A stretch of 64,000 nt of DNA from Fallopia convolvulus (lineage: Eukaryota; Streptophyta; Magnoliopsida; Caryophyllales; Polygonaceae): the NCBI GenBank assembly GCA_964016875.1, contig OZ024730.1, positions 42,672,943 through 42,736,942 of the forward strand. Direction: 5' to 3'. Below the pieces are notes generated by a model. It saw nothing but the letters and a program-made list of their open reading frames with translations. It made no database searches and was not told where the DNA came from. This document shows, piece after piece, positions 33,450 through 45,374 of this stretch (position 1 is its first letter; every line of letters begins with the position of its first letter). A program made the translations under genes and the position numbers.

Positions 33450-34530
33450 CTTTTGTTAGAAGGGTCGATATCGACCCAAAAAGGGTCAGTAACGACTCAC
33501 ATTTGCCTGCCAGGAGCCTCGGTACTGATGTGGAGGCGGTCGGTACCGATGCTGCAGAACCTGTCCGTACTTCTCTACCTTCCAGTAGCCTCGGTAACGA
33601 TCCATGTAGGATCGGAATCGATGCTACAGGGTCAAATTTTGCCCGCCTTCTGCCCGGGAATACATCAAAAGCCAACAACCTCTCGATCGGGTACCCACAT
33701 TCAGTGTAGTTAGTGTGGGTGTAGAGCATCTTGACCTCGGATTCATTGGTCTCTTTCATGGTGGGGTTAAAGCGGAACTCCACCACCTTATCCCCAATCT
33801 CAAAAGTTTGGAGTCCCCTCCTAACATCAATTATAGCTCCATTTGTGGCTAAGAATGGTATTCCTAAAATAATAAGCACCACCGGGTCTTCGGGCATCTT
33901 CATTACTATGAAATCATTTGGAACAAAGAACTTGCCCTCTTGGATTGGAAAATCATCTATGACTCCTATAGGCTTGACACAGGATCCGTTCTCCATGTAC
34001 GACCTCATGTTCACAGGATATAGTGGTCTTATATTGGCTTTATACCAAATAGAAAGTGGTAGCAGACTTGCACTTGCTCCGAGGTCACACAAAACTTTAA
34101 ACCAGTAAGCTCCAATACTAATGGTAATTGCAAACTTACCTGGGTCACCAAGTTTTTCCGAAAGCTGCAAAGATCGGACTTCGTCAGACAGCTTAGATAT
34201 AGACCTCGTCATGCTCAAAATTTGTTTCAAAAACTTCGTGTAAGCCGCCATTTCGCTTAGGGCCTCAATGAATGGAATAGAGATATTTAAGCCCTTAAGA
34301 ATTTTAACAATACATCTAAATTTCCCTTTTGTAGAGTCTTTAGACTTTATAGAGGGGAAGGGAAGAGTCTTCGCCGGTCTCGGAACCAAAACGGGCTCGA
34401 GAGGTGGCGTTACCGAATCGACAAGAGGGTCGATTGGTGCTGGGGGAGAGTCGACATTGACCCTATGAGGGTTGGTAGCGACCTCTTGACTAGAGGAGCT
34501 CAGTCGTGAATACTAACCTGGGTTGGGGTC
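33406..34530 (-). pseudogene. pol: Athila A: aspartic protease and linker
   Basis: Open on the minus strand from 34,389 to 33,406. The protease active site DLGAS is at 34,072-34,086 within FKVLCDLGASASLLPLSIW, and the second block (VVLIILGIPFLATNGAI) lies near 33,860. The downstream linker (33,460-33,680) is built from the GGTACC/GATATC-type palindromic motif and translates as SIPxxxGSLPRLL-like repeats. The protease fold looks complete; a frameshift to RT follows. Confidence 0.82.
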
Positions 34531-35860
34531 GTTAACGACCTATGTGGGATCGGTACCGAGTGTTTGAGGCTCAGTATCAACCCTGGTGGGTCCGTTATCG
34601 ATATGAACTGGAGCATCTTCATCGTTACCGAGATCTTTCTCATTGGCCTGAGCACGGTGCGGTTGTGTCTTTCCGCTCCTTAAGTGTACAACTTCTATTT
34701 GTCCTCTCGGGTTTTCCTCGGGACGGCCCGGGAGTTGCCCTTGGCGTCTCGGAATTTGTGTAACGAGGTTACCTAATTGGGAATTTACACTTTTTCTCCA
34801 GGTTTCGATTTCTCCCAATTGTACCTGTACACCTTTTAGGTCAGAACGGACTCCGTCAATCTTGTTGTGGACCCCGTTAATACCCTGTTGTAGCCCTTGT
34901 ACCCATGAAGGTGGCTCTTGGTAGCCTAGAGGTCTCTAGGGTGTAGATTTCCTTTCTTGTGGTGGGGGTGCTTGGTTTTGACCTTGACTGTAACCTCCCC
35001 AGGTGGGATAGTTATTGTTCCTTTCATAGTTTCCAAGTTGGTTTCTGTATTTACCTCTCATGTAATTCACATCAGCATAAGTCTTAGCGGCTCTAACCTG
35101 CTCAATGTTAGTGCAAGCAAAAGTACTATGGGCATGAGAGCCACACTCAAAACATTGTTGAGAAGTTTTTAGAAAACTTACCTATTTTTTCAGCCAGTTG
35201 ATCTCATCTTGCAAGAATTGGTTTTTCATATCTGGATCAACCTCATCTTTATTTGGAGTGTAGAGCCTCCTTTGAGGCTTGGGTGACTGTTGGGTCCCAT
35301 ACATGGCATCATAATTGGTCAACTTGTCTAATAATGCCCATGCCTCATCGGGTTCCATCTCTATGAAACCACAAGCGCTGTGCAAGTTGATGCGGTTCTT
35401 CATTTGAATATTTATCCCCTGAAAGAAGATCTCTTGAAGCACATATTGTTATTCTCCATGGTTGGGGCATTGCCTAAGCATCTCCTTGAATCTCTCCCAT
35501 GTCTCCACAAAGGTCTCATTACGCAACTGGTGGTAAGAGGTGATGCATTTCCTTAACTCCGTAGTTTTGGCTGGAGGGAAGAACTTAGTCATGAATAAAT
35601 CATGCAAATCTCTCCACGTTTTAACCAATATAGGAGATAGGCTCTCTAACCATCCCGGGGCCTATCATGCAAGGGACCACTTAAAAGCTTTCAATTGAAC
35701 ATATTCTCAAGAAACACCATCAGTAACAATAGTGTCACATAAATCAACAAGATTTCTAATATGCTCCATTGGACACTCAGTGGGTTTCCCTACAAACTGA
35801 GCCCTCTTAATCAAGGATATGAATTGAGATTTGATCTCAAAGGCCTTCTTTATCTCAGGA
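34531..35860 (-). pseudogene. gag: Athila A: gag core, zinc knuckle and linker
   Basis: On the minus strand the gag core near 35,450-35,860 includes EIKSQFISLIKRAQF, WRDLHDLFMTKFFPPAKTTE-like and QLRNETFVETWERFKEM segments. Stops occur near 35,668 and 35,707. Bases 35,182-35,442 are open (FFQGINIQMKNRINLHSACGF). A knuckle CFECGSHAHSTFAC lies at about 35,113-35,155. The linker at 34,540-34,818 carries motif-derived GTDPT/VDTEP repeats. Stops occur also near 34,937. It is interrupted upstream by the solo LTR. Confidence 0.8.
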
Positions 35861-35865
35861 AGCAC

Positions 35866-37321
35866 TGATGTTCGTGTTTTTAGTCTAGTTTTTGGTGTGT
35901 TTATTAGTTTGTTTAGTTTAGTTTTTGTAGGTTTTAGAGTTAGTTTTGTGTGTTTTTGGATGAGTTTGTATTTTTTGTGAAAAGTATGGAAGCTACTCCG
36001 TTTTGTGTCATTTTGTAGGTTTTTAAGCAGGAAGGAGCGCTTTTTGAGCTGAGTTGAGGTCTTGTGGTGGAAGATGGAAAACATAGAAGATAAGGAAGAA
36101 GATTGCATGAGAAGATCAAGTTAGAGTCCAAGTTAAAGAAAAAAGAAGTTCAAGAAAAGCCAAAACAGAAACTCGTTAACGATCCTGTGAAGGTCGCTAA
36201 GGAAGCTGGAAGATAGAATTTTTCAGAGGGAATTAGCAATTTCTACCGACCCTGTGCGGGGTCGTTAACGAGGGTCCCGTGTTGGTAGAGGCGTAGCTGA
36301 CTTTTGGTTATTATATCTTTTATCTTGTTATCTTTTAAGTAGGATAAGTTTTTATCTTTTAGCCTCTTATTAGATAGTTTCTTAGTATAAATACCCTTGT
36401 TCAAAGCTTAGGCAAGGGGGTTCATATTAGTTTGAGGAGAAGTCGAGTAAGAGAGATAGTCGGATTGAGTTCGATCGATCGAGAGAATTTAGGGTCGGAG
36501 ATCGGATCTTGCTCGGTGTTCTTAAGTGTTTTCGGATTCCAAGAAGTTTGTAAGACGATATTCTCTTTTCAATTTAAAGTAAGTTTGAGTTTGTTTTCAA
36601 TGTCTTCTTTGATTAAAGTTGTTTGCTTTATTTCGATGAGTAGTGAGTAGTCTTCTTATCTAGGGTGGGGGTTGAAACCCGACGTAGTCGTGCTTATGTT
36701 TGAATGTGTTGAGTTTTGATTGCCTTTAATTTGTTAAATTGGTTGTTGTGCTTATGCTTAGACGATAGTCGAAGTAATTTGAGTTTTTAACTTGATCAAA
36801 AGAGAAAGTTGTGAACTTGAATGTTGATATTGTTCGTTAACGAAAGTTTCGAGCTTTGGATTCAAAACAAGTGATAGAGTAAATTGATTTATGAAAATTG
36901 ATTGATTTGCTTGTTAGTCAGCGAAAGTTGATGAATTTATCCTTAAAGGCATGATCTTTATTTTCATATGAGTTTTTATGCATAGCTATATAGTGGTAAC
37001 CCTTGTCCTAGATCTTTTATTTCATTGAATTTGTTTGTTTGCTTTAGAATCACTCATTACAGAGTTAACCTACCCTCGGTACCGAACCTGCGTTTTAGGT
37101 CGTTAATTGTTCTGTGTTCGTAAGTTTTCCAAGTTCGTTAACGACCCTGACAAGGTCTTTAACGAGGTTGGTCGTAGCTGTTTTAGCCTGTTTTGCTTTG
37201 TTTTCTTGATTTGGTAGTTGATAGACAAACAACCGTGCTTCCCGTGGACGATCCTGACTCTGCTATACTCAGCGGGGTCTTGACTTATAAATTTATTTGT
37301 TTTCAATAAACCCTACCAGCA
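35866..37321 (+). mobile_element. Solo LTR 1 (copy-A Athila family), TSD AGCAC
   Basis: 1,456 bp beginning TGATGTTCGTGTT and ending CCCTACCAGCA, with perfect 5-bp duplication AGCAC (35,861-35,865 and 37,322-37,326). It holds TATAAATA (36,386-36,393), two palindromic motif pairs (36,244-36,273 and 37,134-37,168) and the family 3' signature CTCAGCGGGGTCTTGAC. No internal sequence remains, so it arose by recombination between two LTRs. It lies in Athila A gag in opposite orientation to its host. Confidence 0.92.
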
Positions 37322-37326
37322 AGCAC

Positions 37327-37510
37327 AACTGTTGATTCTGGCACCCTCAGTTCCGGCGCATGTTTTGCTTGGCATTCCTAGGATAGCATTCAACTACTCC
37401 TGTAATTGAGTACGTTGCTCCCTTTCTTGACCTCTCTTAGTTTGAAACGCCTTCATCTGTGTGCGGAGAGCAGCCATCTGTTGAGCCATCTCTTCAGGTG
37501 TGACGGCCAT
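37327..37510 (-). pseudogene. gag: Athila A: gag N-terminus
   Basis: Minus-strand ATG at 37,508-37,510, then MAVTPEEMAQQMAALRTQ, a short coiled-coil-like start shared with copies C (57,211) and E. It continues across the solo LTR to 35,860. A TAG lies early in the segment. Confidence 0.8.
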
Positions 37511-37664
37511 GGTATGGTTTTCTCGTCTCCATGGGTGGGGCATTGCCTAAACTGAGAAAACATACAAAAGAAAACTAATTAGAAATAAAAACGGGGCCAG
37601 GTTGTTCCCAAACCCACAAGTAGCTAAACACAGTGCTATCGCTTCCCAGGCAACATCACCAATT
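37511..37664 (-). other. Athila A leader and primer-binding site
   Basis: The leader contains the family block GGGTTTGGGAACAACCTGGC (minus strand). The PBS complement TCCCAGGCAACATCACCA lies at 37,644-37,661, two bases from the LTR. The tRNA-Asp type site TGGCGCCGTTGCCGGGGA is still recognisable with several changes. Confidence 0.75.
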
Positions 37665-39174
37665 TGTTGATAGGGTTTCTTGACAACAAATAAATTTATA
37701 ATCAAGACCCCGCTGAGTACAGGGGAGTCAGGTTCGTCCACGGGAGAAAGTCAATATCGAGTTTTGTTCTTACTTAGAGTGCAAGTAAGAGAGAAAGTTT
37801 GGATTTTTAAATCAAAAGAGAGAAATTCTAAAGTTAAGGTATCCCCACAACAACAATTCTGCATACATATACCAATGAAACAAATAGATCATGATTTTAT
37901 CATATAAAGTTGTTAACTTTCGTTAACCTAAGCAAGTAAATCAACTAACTTTCGTTCAATCAAATAACTTACTATATATCTCTTCTACTTCAACTAGGAT
38001 TGATCCGCTTTCGCTTCAAAACCCTAAATTGACTATTCTGATTCAAAGTTTCCTCTTTCGCTTCAACTATGAATGAGAAATTCCTATCAACTTTCATTTC
38101 AAGGAGTTAAGAACAAGAGAGAAGAATTATGATAAAAACAATCAAGACATGATCAAAGGCAAGCATACTTAACTATTGGTGGGTTTAACCCCAACCTTAA
38201 AGAGAGAGACTACTCACACCTTATAATTCGAAACAAAGAAATTGGAATTAATGAAAGGAAAAGCTTACAAACTGAATCCAAACAAAACTTGTTCTCCAAG
38301 AAATCCTCAAACTCGCCTCTCTATCTACTCTATCTCGCCCCTTCTCTCTCTTCTCTTCTCCAAACTGAATCCAAAAAAAACTTGTTCTCCAAAAAATCCT
38401 CAAACTCGCCTCTCTATCTACTCTATCCCGCCCCTTCTCTCTCTTCCCTTCTCCCTAACGTGTCCCCAAGGCAATTTTATTATTAAAAGAAGGTGCTAGA
38501 CAAGAGTATTTATAGAAAAAACTAATCTATCTAAAGCTATCTATAAGGAAATAAATCTCCAAAAGATATATCCCTTAAAACTATCTAATGACATAAAAGA
38601 TATAGGATAAAAGTGCATTAAATGCGCCGACTCTGGTGCTCCTACCGACACGGGACCCTCGGTATCCACCCCGTCAGGGTCGGTAGAACTCTGCCGAATT
38701 CTTCAAACTTTGCTTCTTTTATTGAGAGCCTCGTTACCGACCTTGCACACCTCGGTAATGACCAAAAAAGCCTCGGTATCGACCCTCACAAGGTTGTTAT
38801 CGACCTTGTTCAGCATTGAAAACAGACTTCTAATTGAGAGGAAAACTTTGGTATAAGGTTTGTTACACCTTGTTTTGCGTTTGATTCTCTCTCCTTAGGC
38901 TCGGTAATGGGTCTCTAAACTCTTCTTATTGCTTGAACTTGATCTTCAATGTCTCTCTTCAGTGCTATCTTTACGTGCTTTCCTCCTTTCTTGAAAATAT
39001 GCTCCAAAACAGCTCCAAAACCTATCAAAACACCACCAAAGCTTATATAGACTCCATATCTTAAGCAAATACGAAAACCTATACAAACGGCTCAAAACAA
39101 AACACAAAACTAAAGAAAAAGACTCAAACACACAAAAACACACCTTAAAAACACGACTAAAAAGGTGGAGATCA
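37665..39174 (-). repeat. Athila A 5' LTR
   Basis: 1,510 bp. On the minus strand it begins TGATCTCCACC (39,174) and ends CCCTATCAACA (37,665). It has a TATA box at 38,507-38,514 (minus) and palindromic motifs at 38,637-38,815. An internal 93-bp tandem duplication explains part of its extra length compared with the solo LTRs. The right flank ATCGG (39,175-39,179) would be the TSD, but the other end is outside the window. Confidence 0.88.
38268..38453. repeat. 93-bp tandem duplication in Athila A LTR
   Basis: Two adjacent copies starting AAACTGAATCCAAA (38,268 and 38,361), with few differences, including the CTCTATCTACTCTATC.CGCC pyrimidine-rich part. It is absent from the other LTRs of the family here. 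Confidence 0.85.
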
Positions 39175-39523
39175 ATCGGCGCAAGAAGTTAGCCTTCGAC
39201 GCTTTAAGGATGACATCATGGATGATGAAAAGGATTGGGACCGTCGTCATCCCCGAGATCTAGAAAACATCGTCCGAAACGAGTTCAAGATGTTCACCGA
39301 GCAACTGGCGAAGATACTTGGAGTCCCTCGGCCCATTGAGAAAGAAGAGGTTGACGGTTATGATGTGTCACCCTTCACTCTTCACATTGCCCAATTCGAG
39401 ATACCGAAGAATTTCTCGGTACCCATCATGAGTCCTTATGATGGAATAGGAGAACCCGATGAGCACGTGGCTATATTCAAGCAGAAGATGATGACGAGCA
39501 ATGTCCCTTATCACTCTCGGGAA
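39175..39523 (+). pseudogene. gag: Tat-lineage gag, piece 1
   Basis: Open from 39,218. It contains SPFTLHIAQFEIPKNFSVP and SPYDGIGEPDEHVAIFKQKM, matching the start of Tat/Retand-type gag cores. It is cut off at the left by Athila A, and at about 39,523 by an LTR/leader fragment that begins at the shared string GACAAACAACCGTG. Confidence 0.75.
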
Positions 39524-39795
39524 GACAAACAACCGTGGGTCTGAGAATAGCCCGACCCCATTTTAGTAGTTGATAGACAAACAACCGTGCTTCCCGTGGA
39601 CGATCCTGACTCTGCTATACTCAGCGGGGTCTTGACTTATAAATTTATTTGTTGTCAAGAAACCCTTTCAACAAATTGGTGCCGTTGTCGGGGAAGCAAC
39701 AGTGTTTGTTTGTTTTTCTGTGGGTTAGGGAATAGCCCGACCCCATTTTTGTTTTTAAATTTTTTTTCTTTATTTGTTTTCTAAGCGTATAACAA
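39524..39795 (+). mobile_element. LTR end, PBS and leader fragment inserted in gag
   Basis: A 3' LTR end (CAGCGGGGTCTTGACTTATA to CCTTTCAACA, 39,673), the PBS TGGTGCCGTTGTCGGGGA (39,677-39,694) and a leader with GGGTTAGGGAATAGCCCGAC. A second scrambled piece of the leader (about 39,540-39,562) lies upstream. It has no own gag and no TSD, so it is a recombination or repair patch rather than a clean insertion. Confidence 0.7.
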
Positions 39796-40490
39796 CAGGA
39801 CGTTGCAGGTCCAACTTTGAAGTGGTTCATTAATATTCCGTGAGAAAGCATTCGTTCCTTTGTCGAGTTAATGGTCTCCTTCAAGGTCCAATTCGCTAGC
39901 AGCCGAATGTTCGAGAAACAGTCTAGCGACTTGTACCGGGTTATCTAGAAGCCAAAAGAATCCACCCGAGAGTACCTAGACATATTCAACCAAGAAAAGA
40001 TTTACATCTCACACTTTGACTTGCCAACCGCTATGGAAGCATTCCGTCAGGGGGTTAACCAGGATGGAGATCTTTAGAAAGAACTCACCAGGTACCCTTG
40101 CCACAGTTTTGAAGATGTCCCAACTAAGGGCTCTAGCTCAGATCAGACTTGAAGAAGATCTGAAAATGAGAAAGCCCGTAAGCGTCTGGGAAAGGATGGA
40201 GAAGAAAGCAACACCTGATCATTGCCAGGAACGCCATGATCAACCATACTGTTGCCCCCACCCCAACGCAGTGAATGTAAACATCACCGAAGCTAGACCC
40301 ACCAAGCCATTCCCACCGAAATACGATGAGTTTAACCTGGGTATATCCCCTGAGAAACAAGTGAAAAATATAGCTCTGACGATATGGGGCGTCAGGTGGC
40401 CAAAGAGAAACGAGAAGCCCTACACGAACAATGATATGAGCAAGTGGTGTGACTTCCATTATGATTATGGCCATATACCAAAGAGTGTTG
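39796..40490 (+). pseudogene. gag: Tat-lineage gag, piece 2
   Basis: Continues piece 1: LKWFINIP, then VQFASSRMFEKQSSDLYRVI, TREYLDIFNQEK and DLPTAMEAFRQGVNQDGDL, a strongly conserved Tat-lineage gag series. At least three in-frame stops (near 39,950, 40,076 and beyond) and a frameshift near 40,120 disrupt it. It ends in CDFHYDYGHIPK, the start of a knuckle-like segment, at the junction near 40,490. Confidence 0.8.
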
Positions 40491-40682
40491 ATAGCTTGCA
40501 TATAGGTGTAGTTTAGATGCATGTTTTATATGTGATTTGCATCAGTTTTAGTTAGTTTTAGTTGGTTTTAGTTTAGTTTCTAGGATCTTGTGTTTTTGAG
40601 TAGTTTGCACTCGTTTGCTCGGTTTTGCAGGTTTATAGGTACATGAGCAAAAGCGTGACAAGTTTCATTTGATTATGGTGGT
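40491..40682 (+). other. Short LTR-like fragment of unknown family
   Basis: Begins GTTGATAGCTTGCATATAGG and is rich in TTTTAGTTAG. It resembles the 5' end of an Athila/Tat LTR but matches no other LTR in the window. Confidence 0.35.
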
Positions 40683-43406
40683 TGGTGATAGGGTTTCTTG
40701 ACAACAAATAAATTTATATCAAGACCCCGTTGTGTATAGCGAAGTAAGGTTCGTCCACGGGAGATAGTCAGTGCTAGATTTTGTTACTTGTCATGCAAGT
40801 TATCAACAAAGTAAGGGTGCTTATCAAGAGAAAGAGAAAATCTAAGGTAAAGGTATCCCCACAACAACAATTAAGCATGCCAAACGCTAATGAAATATAA
40901 AGATCATGCTTTTAAAACACAAAGATGTCAACTTTCGTTAACTAAAGCAAGTAAATGAACTAACTTTCGTTCAATCAATAAACTTACTATCTAATCTTTT
41001 CTACTTCAACTAGGATTGATTCGTTTTCTCTTTAAAACCCTAAATTGATTATTATGATTCAAAGTCTCAACTTTCTCTTCAACTATGAACGAGAATTTCC
41101 TATCAACTTTCGTTTCAAGGAAGATGATGTTCGCATTTTTGGTATAGTTTTTGATAGGTTTTCATTGCTTATTAGGATTAATTTTGTCTATTTTAGGTTT
41201 AGTTTTAAGTATTTTTAGTTAGTTTTGCATAAATCTACGAAAAGAGTGGAATCTAAGCTATTTTGTGTATTTTGCAGGTTTTAGCGAGGAAAGGAGCTAA
41301 ATGGAGCTAAATTTGGAGCATCACAGTGAAGGACGGGAAAGTTTAAGATTTAAGAAGTCAAAGCTCGTGAAAACAAGAGGAGGTGTTGAAGAAAACAAAA
41401 CCCCAGGCTCGTTAACGAGGCTGTGAAGGGTCGTTAACGAGGCCACGATGAAGAAGATTTCGGAGTATTATTTTATTATTCACCGATCCTGAGCGGGAAT
41501 TTATTTCCGTATCGGTTGAGTATCTTTTTAGAATCTTTATGGGTTATCAGAATATGTATTTTAGGGTTTAATATCTTTCTAGATTTTATTTCTAGCTTTT
41601 AGAGATTGTTTCTATCTTTTTAGGAAAGTTTTTATCTTTTAGCCTTTTTAGTTTTTTAGGATTTTCTAGTATAAATACCCTTCTATCTAGCATAGAAAAG
41701 GGGGGGCTTAATTTTGGAGTAGAGTTTTAGAGCTAGTTTTGGAGGAGAAGGAAGGCCGAAGGAGAGAGAACCGGATCGGAAGTCGGTGACGAGGGTCGGT
41801 AACGACGGTTTCCGAGGTTTCGTTGATCGAGTTTGTGGTTCGGTGATTGTTTTTGTTTTGGTTTCCTTCTGAATCTCTGTAAGACAATATTTTTGTTATT
41901 AATTTAAGTTTGAGTTTTGTTTCAATGTTTGTTTTTATTGAAGTTTTTAGTTTCTTAATCATGAGTAGTGAGTAGTCTATTTTTCTAGGGTCGGGGTTAA
42001 GCCCGACATAGTTGAGCATGTTTGATGAGTAAGATTGTGTGTTGAATGCCTTTTATCTTTATTGAGATTGCTTGTTGTGCTTAATACCGAAACGGGAGTT
42101 GAGGTAATTTGAGTTTTAACTTGATTCAAAGAGAAAGTTAGTAACTTGAAGGTTGATATTGTTTGAAAACGAAAGTTTCAAGCTTTAGATCCAAAACAAG
42201 CAATAGAGTGAGTTAGTTTATGAAAATAGATTAATTTACTTGTTAAGTCAATGAAAGTTGATGACTCTATCTATTTAAAGTCATGATCTTATCTTCTTAC
42301 GAATTCTTATGCTTGGCTATGTTGTGGTGTCCCTTATACTAGATTTTTGTTTTAATTGAATTATTTCTGATAAATCTTCGTTGCTGAATACTTGCTTCGG
42401 TACCAAGTATTAATTAGAATTTTATTAGGTCGTTAATTGGTATTTTTGTGTTCGGTGGTTCGGTAACGATCCTGACAAGGTCGTTAACGAGGCATCTCGT
42501 GATTGTTTTGTTTAATTTTATTTGATTTTTATTAGATTGATAAACCAATAACCTTGCTTCCTGTGGAACGATCCTGACTCCACTGTACTCAGCGGGGTCT
42601 TGACTTACAAATTTATTTGTTGGCTGAGAAAAACCCTATCAACAGAAGACTACTCACTTAATCATCATAATTAAAAACACAACTGAATTAAATAAAAGAG
42701 AAAACTTACAACTTTGAATCCAAACAAAACTTGTCTTCCAAGCAATCTCCAATGTCTACTCTCTATCTACTTTCTCACACCCCTCCTCTCTCTCTCTCCT
42801 TTCTTCCCAATCGTGTGTCGTGTGTGTCCAAACAAGAGCTAGAGAAGGGTATTTATAGAGAAACTATTCTATCATAAAAACTATCTCTAAGGAAATGAAT
42901 CTTCTAACAAGCTATATTCCTTCTATCTATCTAATAACATAAAGGGAAATAGGATAAAAGCCTTTAATTCACGCCGACTCGGTCTTCTCTACGACACGGG
43001 GTGCCTCGGTACCGGTCTTCTCTTCGAACAGCCTTGAGTAAAACTTGCGTAGTGGCTTCGTTACAACTCCTTTTGACTCGATTCTTTTTTCTATGTTCTT
43101 GTAACGAATTTCTATATCTCTTTCCAAGATCAAACTTGATCTTCCATAAATTTATTTGAGTGCTTTAAATGTTCATCTTCTCTTCATTCTTGAGTGCTAT
43201 CTTCAAGTGCTTTCCTCCTTTCTTCAAAATATGCTTCAAATAGCTTCAAAAACCTACAAAACACCACCAAAGCTTATGTAGACTCCATATCTTAAGAAAA
43301 TACGAAAACCTACACAAACGACTCAAAACAAAACACAAAACTAAAGAAAAAGACTCAAACACACTAAAAACACACCCTAAAAACACGACTAAAAAGGGGG
43401 ACATCA
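40683..43406 (-). repeat. Minus-strand LTR split by solo LTR 2
   Basis: Outer pieces 40,683-41,124 and 42,650-43,406 together form one LTR of about 1.2 kb, related to that of copy A: 3' signature at the left, TATTTATAG near 42,853, and 5' terminus TGATGTCCCCC (minus) at 43,406. The sequence just right of it, read on the minus strand, is GTATGGGGTATTT, a PPT-like run, so this is a 3' LTR whose internal region lies to the right. Confidence 0.75.
41125..42644 (+). mobile_element. Solo LTR 2, TSD GAAGA
   Basis: 1,520 bp from TGATGTTCGCATTTTTGG to CCCTATCAACA, with perfect duplication GAAGA (41,120-41,124 and 42,645-42,649). It has TATAAATA at 41,670-41,677 and palindromic motif pairs at 41,408-41,442 and 42,461-42,492. 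It is inserted in the opposite-strand LTR of the same broad family. Confidence 0.92.
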
Positions 43407-45374
43407 AAATACCCCATACTTAGACTTTCTTGTCCTCAAGCAATCAACAAGACATCAACCAAAACAATCAACGAAAACAATCAACACATATTTCAAGTCA
43501 ATGCCCTTATCAAAAAGCAACATCAAAGCTCAAGTAGAAATAGATAGACAAGTGAATCTAACGTCATTACACATATATAAGCAATCTCAAGCAAAAACAA
43601 CCATAAATCCAACCTTACATGGGATAATGTGTTTCACTCAACTCTCAAGTGTTTGGGCTTTGAATAACAACTCTCAACTCAATCCAATATACAAAAATCA
43701 ACATAGTCATTGTTACTTATATCACCAAACTCTCCACCCGAGATGTCAAAACACATACAAATCATCAAGAGAACTTAGGCTCAATGAAAAACTTCATAGA
43801 AGCTTCCATTCGGCCGGGTTGTAATGGGGCTTGGTAATGACAATAAGGCGTGGAAATATTTTGGCTATGTGGTGTTAATAATATCTGGGAATCAAGGACT
43901 CCTAAAACTCACACAACTACAAAACTTCAAAAGAACAACATACCAAACTCACTCAAACATTATGCACACTCTCTTATTCTTCCTTAACCCTTTTAATATA
44001 AACTAATCTTGCTTACAAACACTTAGGAAATTTGGCTCATGCACACTTTCAGTAGTCAACGTTTTTCAGACTTTTCATGATCTTTTTTTCTTTGTGAGGG
44101 GGCTCGGTACCGAACCTGTGGAGGTCGATAACGACTCTGTAATTTTTTTTGTTTTCCCCTTTCTTTCCACTTCTTTTGTAAGTGCATTCAGGGAACCAAA
44201 CTCCTTTTACATGATAAACTACAAGATCAACCAAACTCCTTTTACATGATAAACTACAAGATCTTTTCTTTACCCAACCCATATTACCCCACACTTGAAC
44301 CAATACATCTCTTATCAACAAAACCATTACAATAATCAACACTAAGTACTAATCACCGGATAGGGTCAAGCTATATTGGCTAGGTAATAATTTTGTAGAG
44401 CTACAAATAAAAGGCTTAAGACTCAAATTGGTTTCAAAAAGAGGATAATGCATAAGGTAGGTAAAACGGGAAAGGATAAAAAGTGGTTAATGAAATAAGT
44501 TCTCCATCATATGATTTCACATGCAATGAACTAATATCTCATATAGGTCTCAAGAAATAGATAACCATATCAATGACAAGAGATAATATGCATAAGGAGA
44601 ATAAATCACACAAGAAAAGAAGAGAGATTTTTTATTTTCTCCCTATAAGGCCAAAATAACTCAAAAGGTAGCAATTTTTGTTGGATTTAAGTCACTTTCA
44701 CCTAGGATCATATGTTCTCAATTATATCACATGTTAAATATTTACATAAAAAATAAATTTTCAACGTGATTCAGGCAAAACTATCCAAACATGCTATGGA
44801 ATTACACGCTCAAGCAAGTTAAAGCATTATCAATCCTAAAAACACAAACACAACAAAAAATTGAGTTTCCTTTTCCCATACCCCATACTTAAACCAAACA
44901 GTGTCCTCACTGTTCAAAACAAAGACATAAAAAGAAAGATGATTAAGAAAATGGAACTCACAAAATAAAACTGAAGCTGCTTGAAACCATTGATCATTGA
45001 GGAATTGATTTTCTTTCAGTTCGGTAGAGGTCGGTACCGAGCTCTGTGGGTACCAAACAGTGTCCTCACTGTTTAAAACAAAGACATAAAAAGAAAGGTC
45101 TCGTTACCGAGGCTCTGTGGGTCGTTAATGACCCTGCTGGATCTGGAAGTGGCTCGATGACGTGCCTGGATCCACCTCCCACCTCGTTTTCCTTCAAATA
45201 AGGGTCGTTACTGACCCATGGGGTGTCGGTAGGATCCTCGGTAGATGTGTCTCCATTGAATTTGCTCGTTTCTGTACTCAGAGAAGGATCGTTATTGAGC
45301 CATGGTGGGTCGGTAGGCTCCTTAGTACTACAACTAGCAACTTCACTTATAAGCGAATTGAAATGAAATTCGAC
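43407..45374 (-). other. 3' untranslated internal region of a Tat/Athila-type element
   Basis: About 2 kb without significant coding. On the minus strand it includes GTGAGGACACTGTTTGGTTT followed by AAGTATGGGG (around 44,883-44,915 and again near 45,056), and the block CCAAGCCCCATTACAACCC near 43,830. Both are typical of the long non-coding stretch between pol and the 3' LTR in Tat and Athila-like elements. Motif pairs occur at 44,103-44,138 and 45,100-45,136. It joins an LTR end at 45,375 with no PBS, so most of the element was deleted. Confidence 0.65.
44194..44263. repeat. 35-bp tandem duplication
   Basis: Two identical adjacent copies of a 35-bp unit starting AACCAAACTCCTTTTACATG, at 44,194-44,228 and 44,229-44,263. 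Confidence 0.9.

Noticed and set aside
43501..43824. Open frame of 107 codons on the plus strand
   Set aside because: Lies in the non-coding 3' region of a minus-strand element, with low-complexity composition and no motif.
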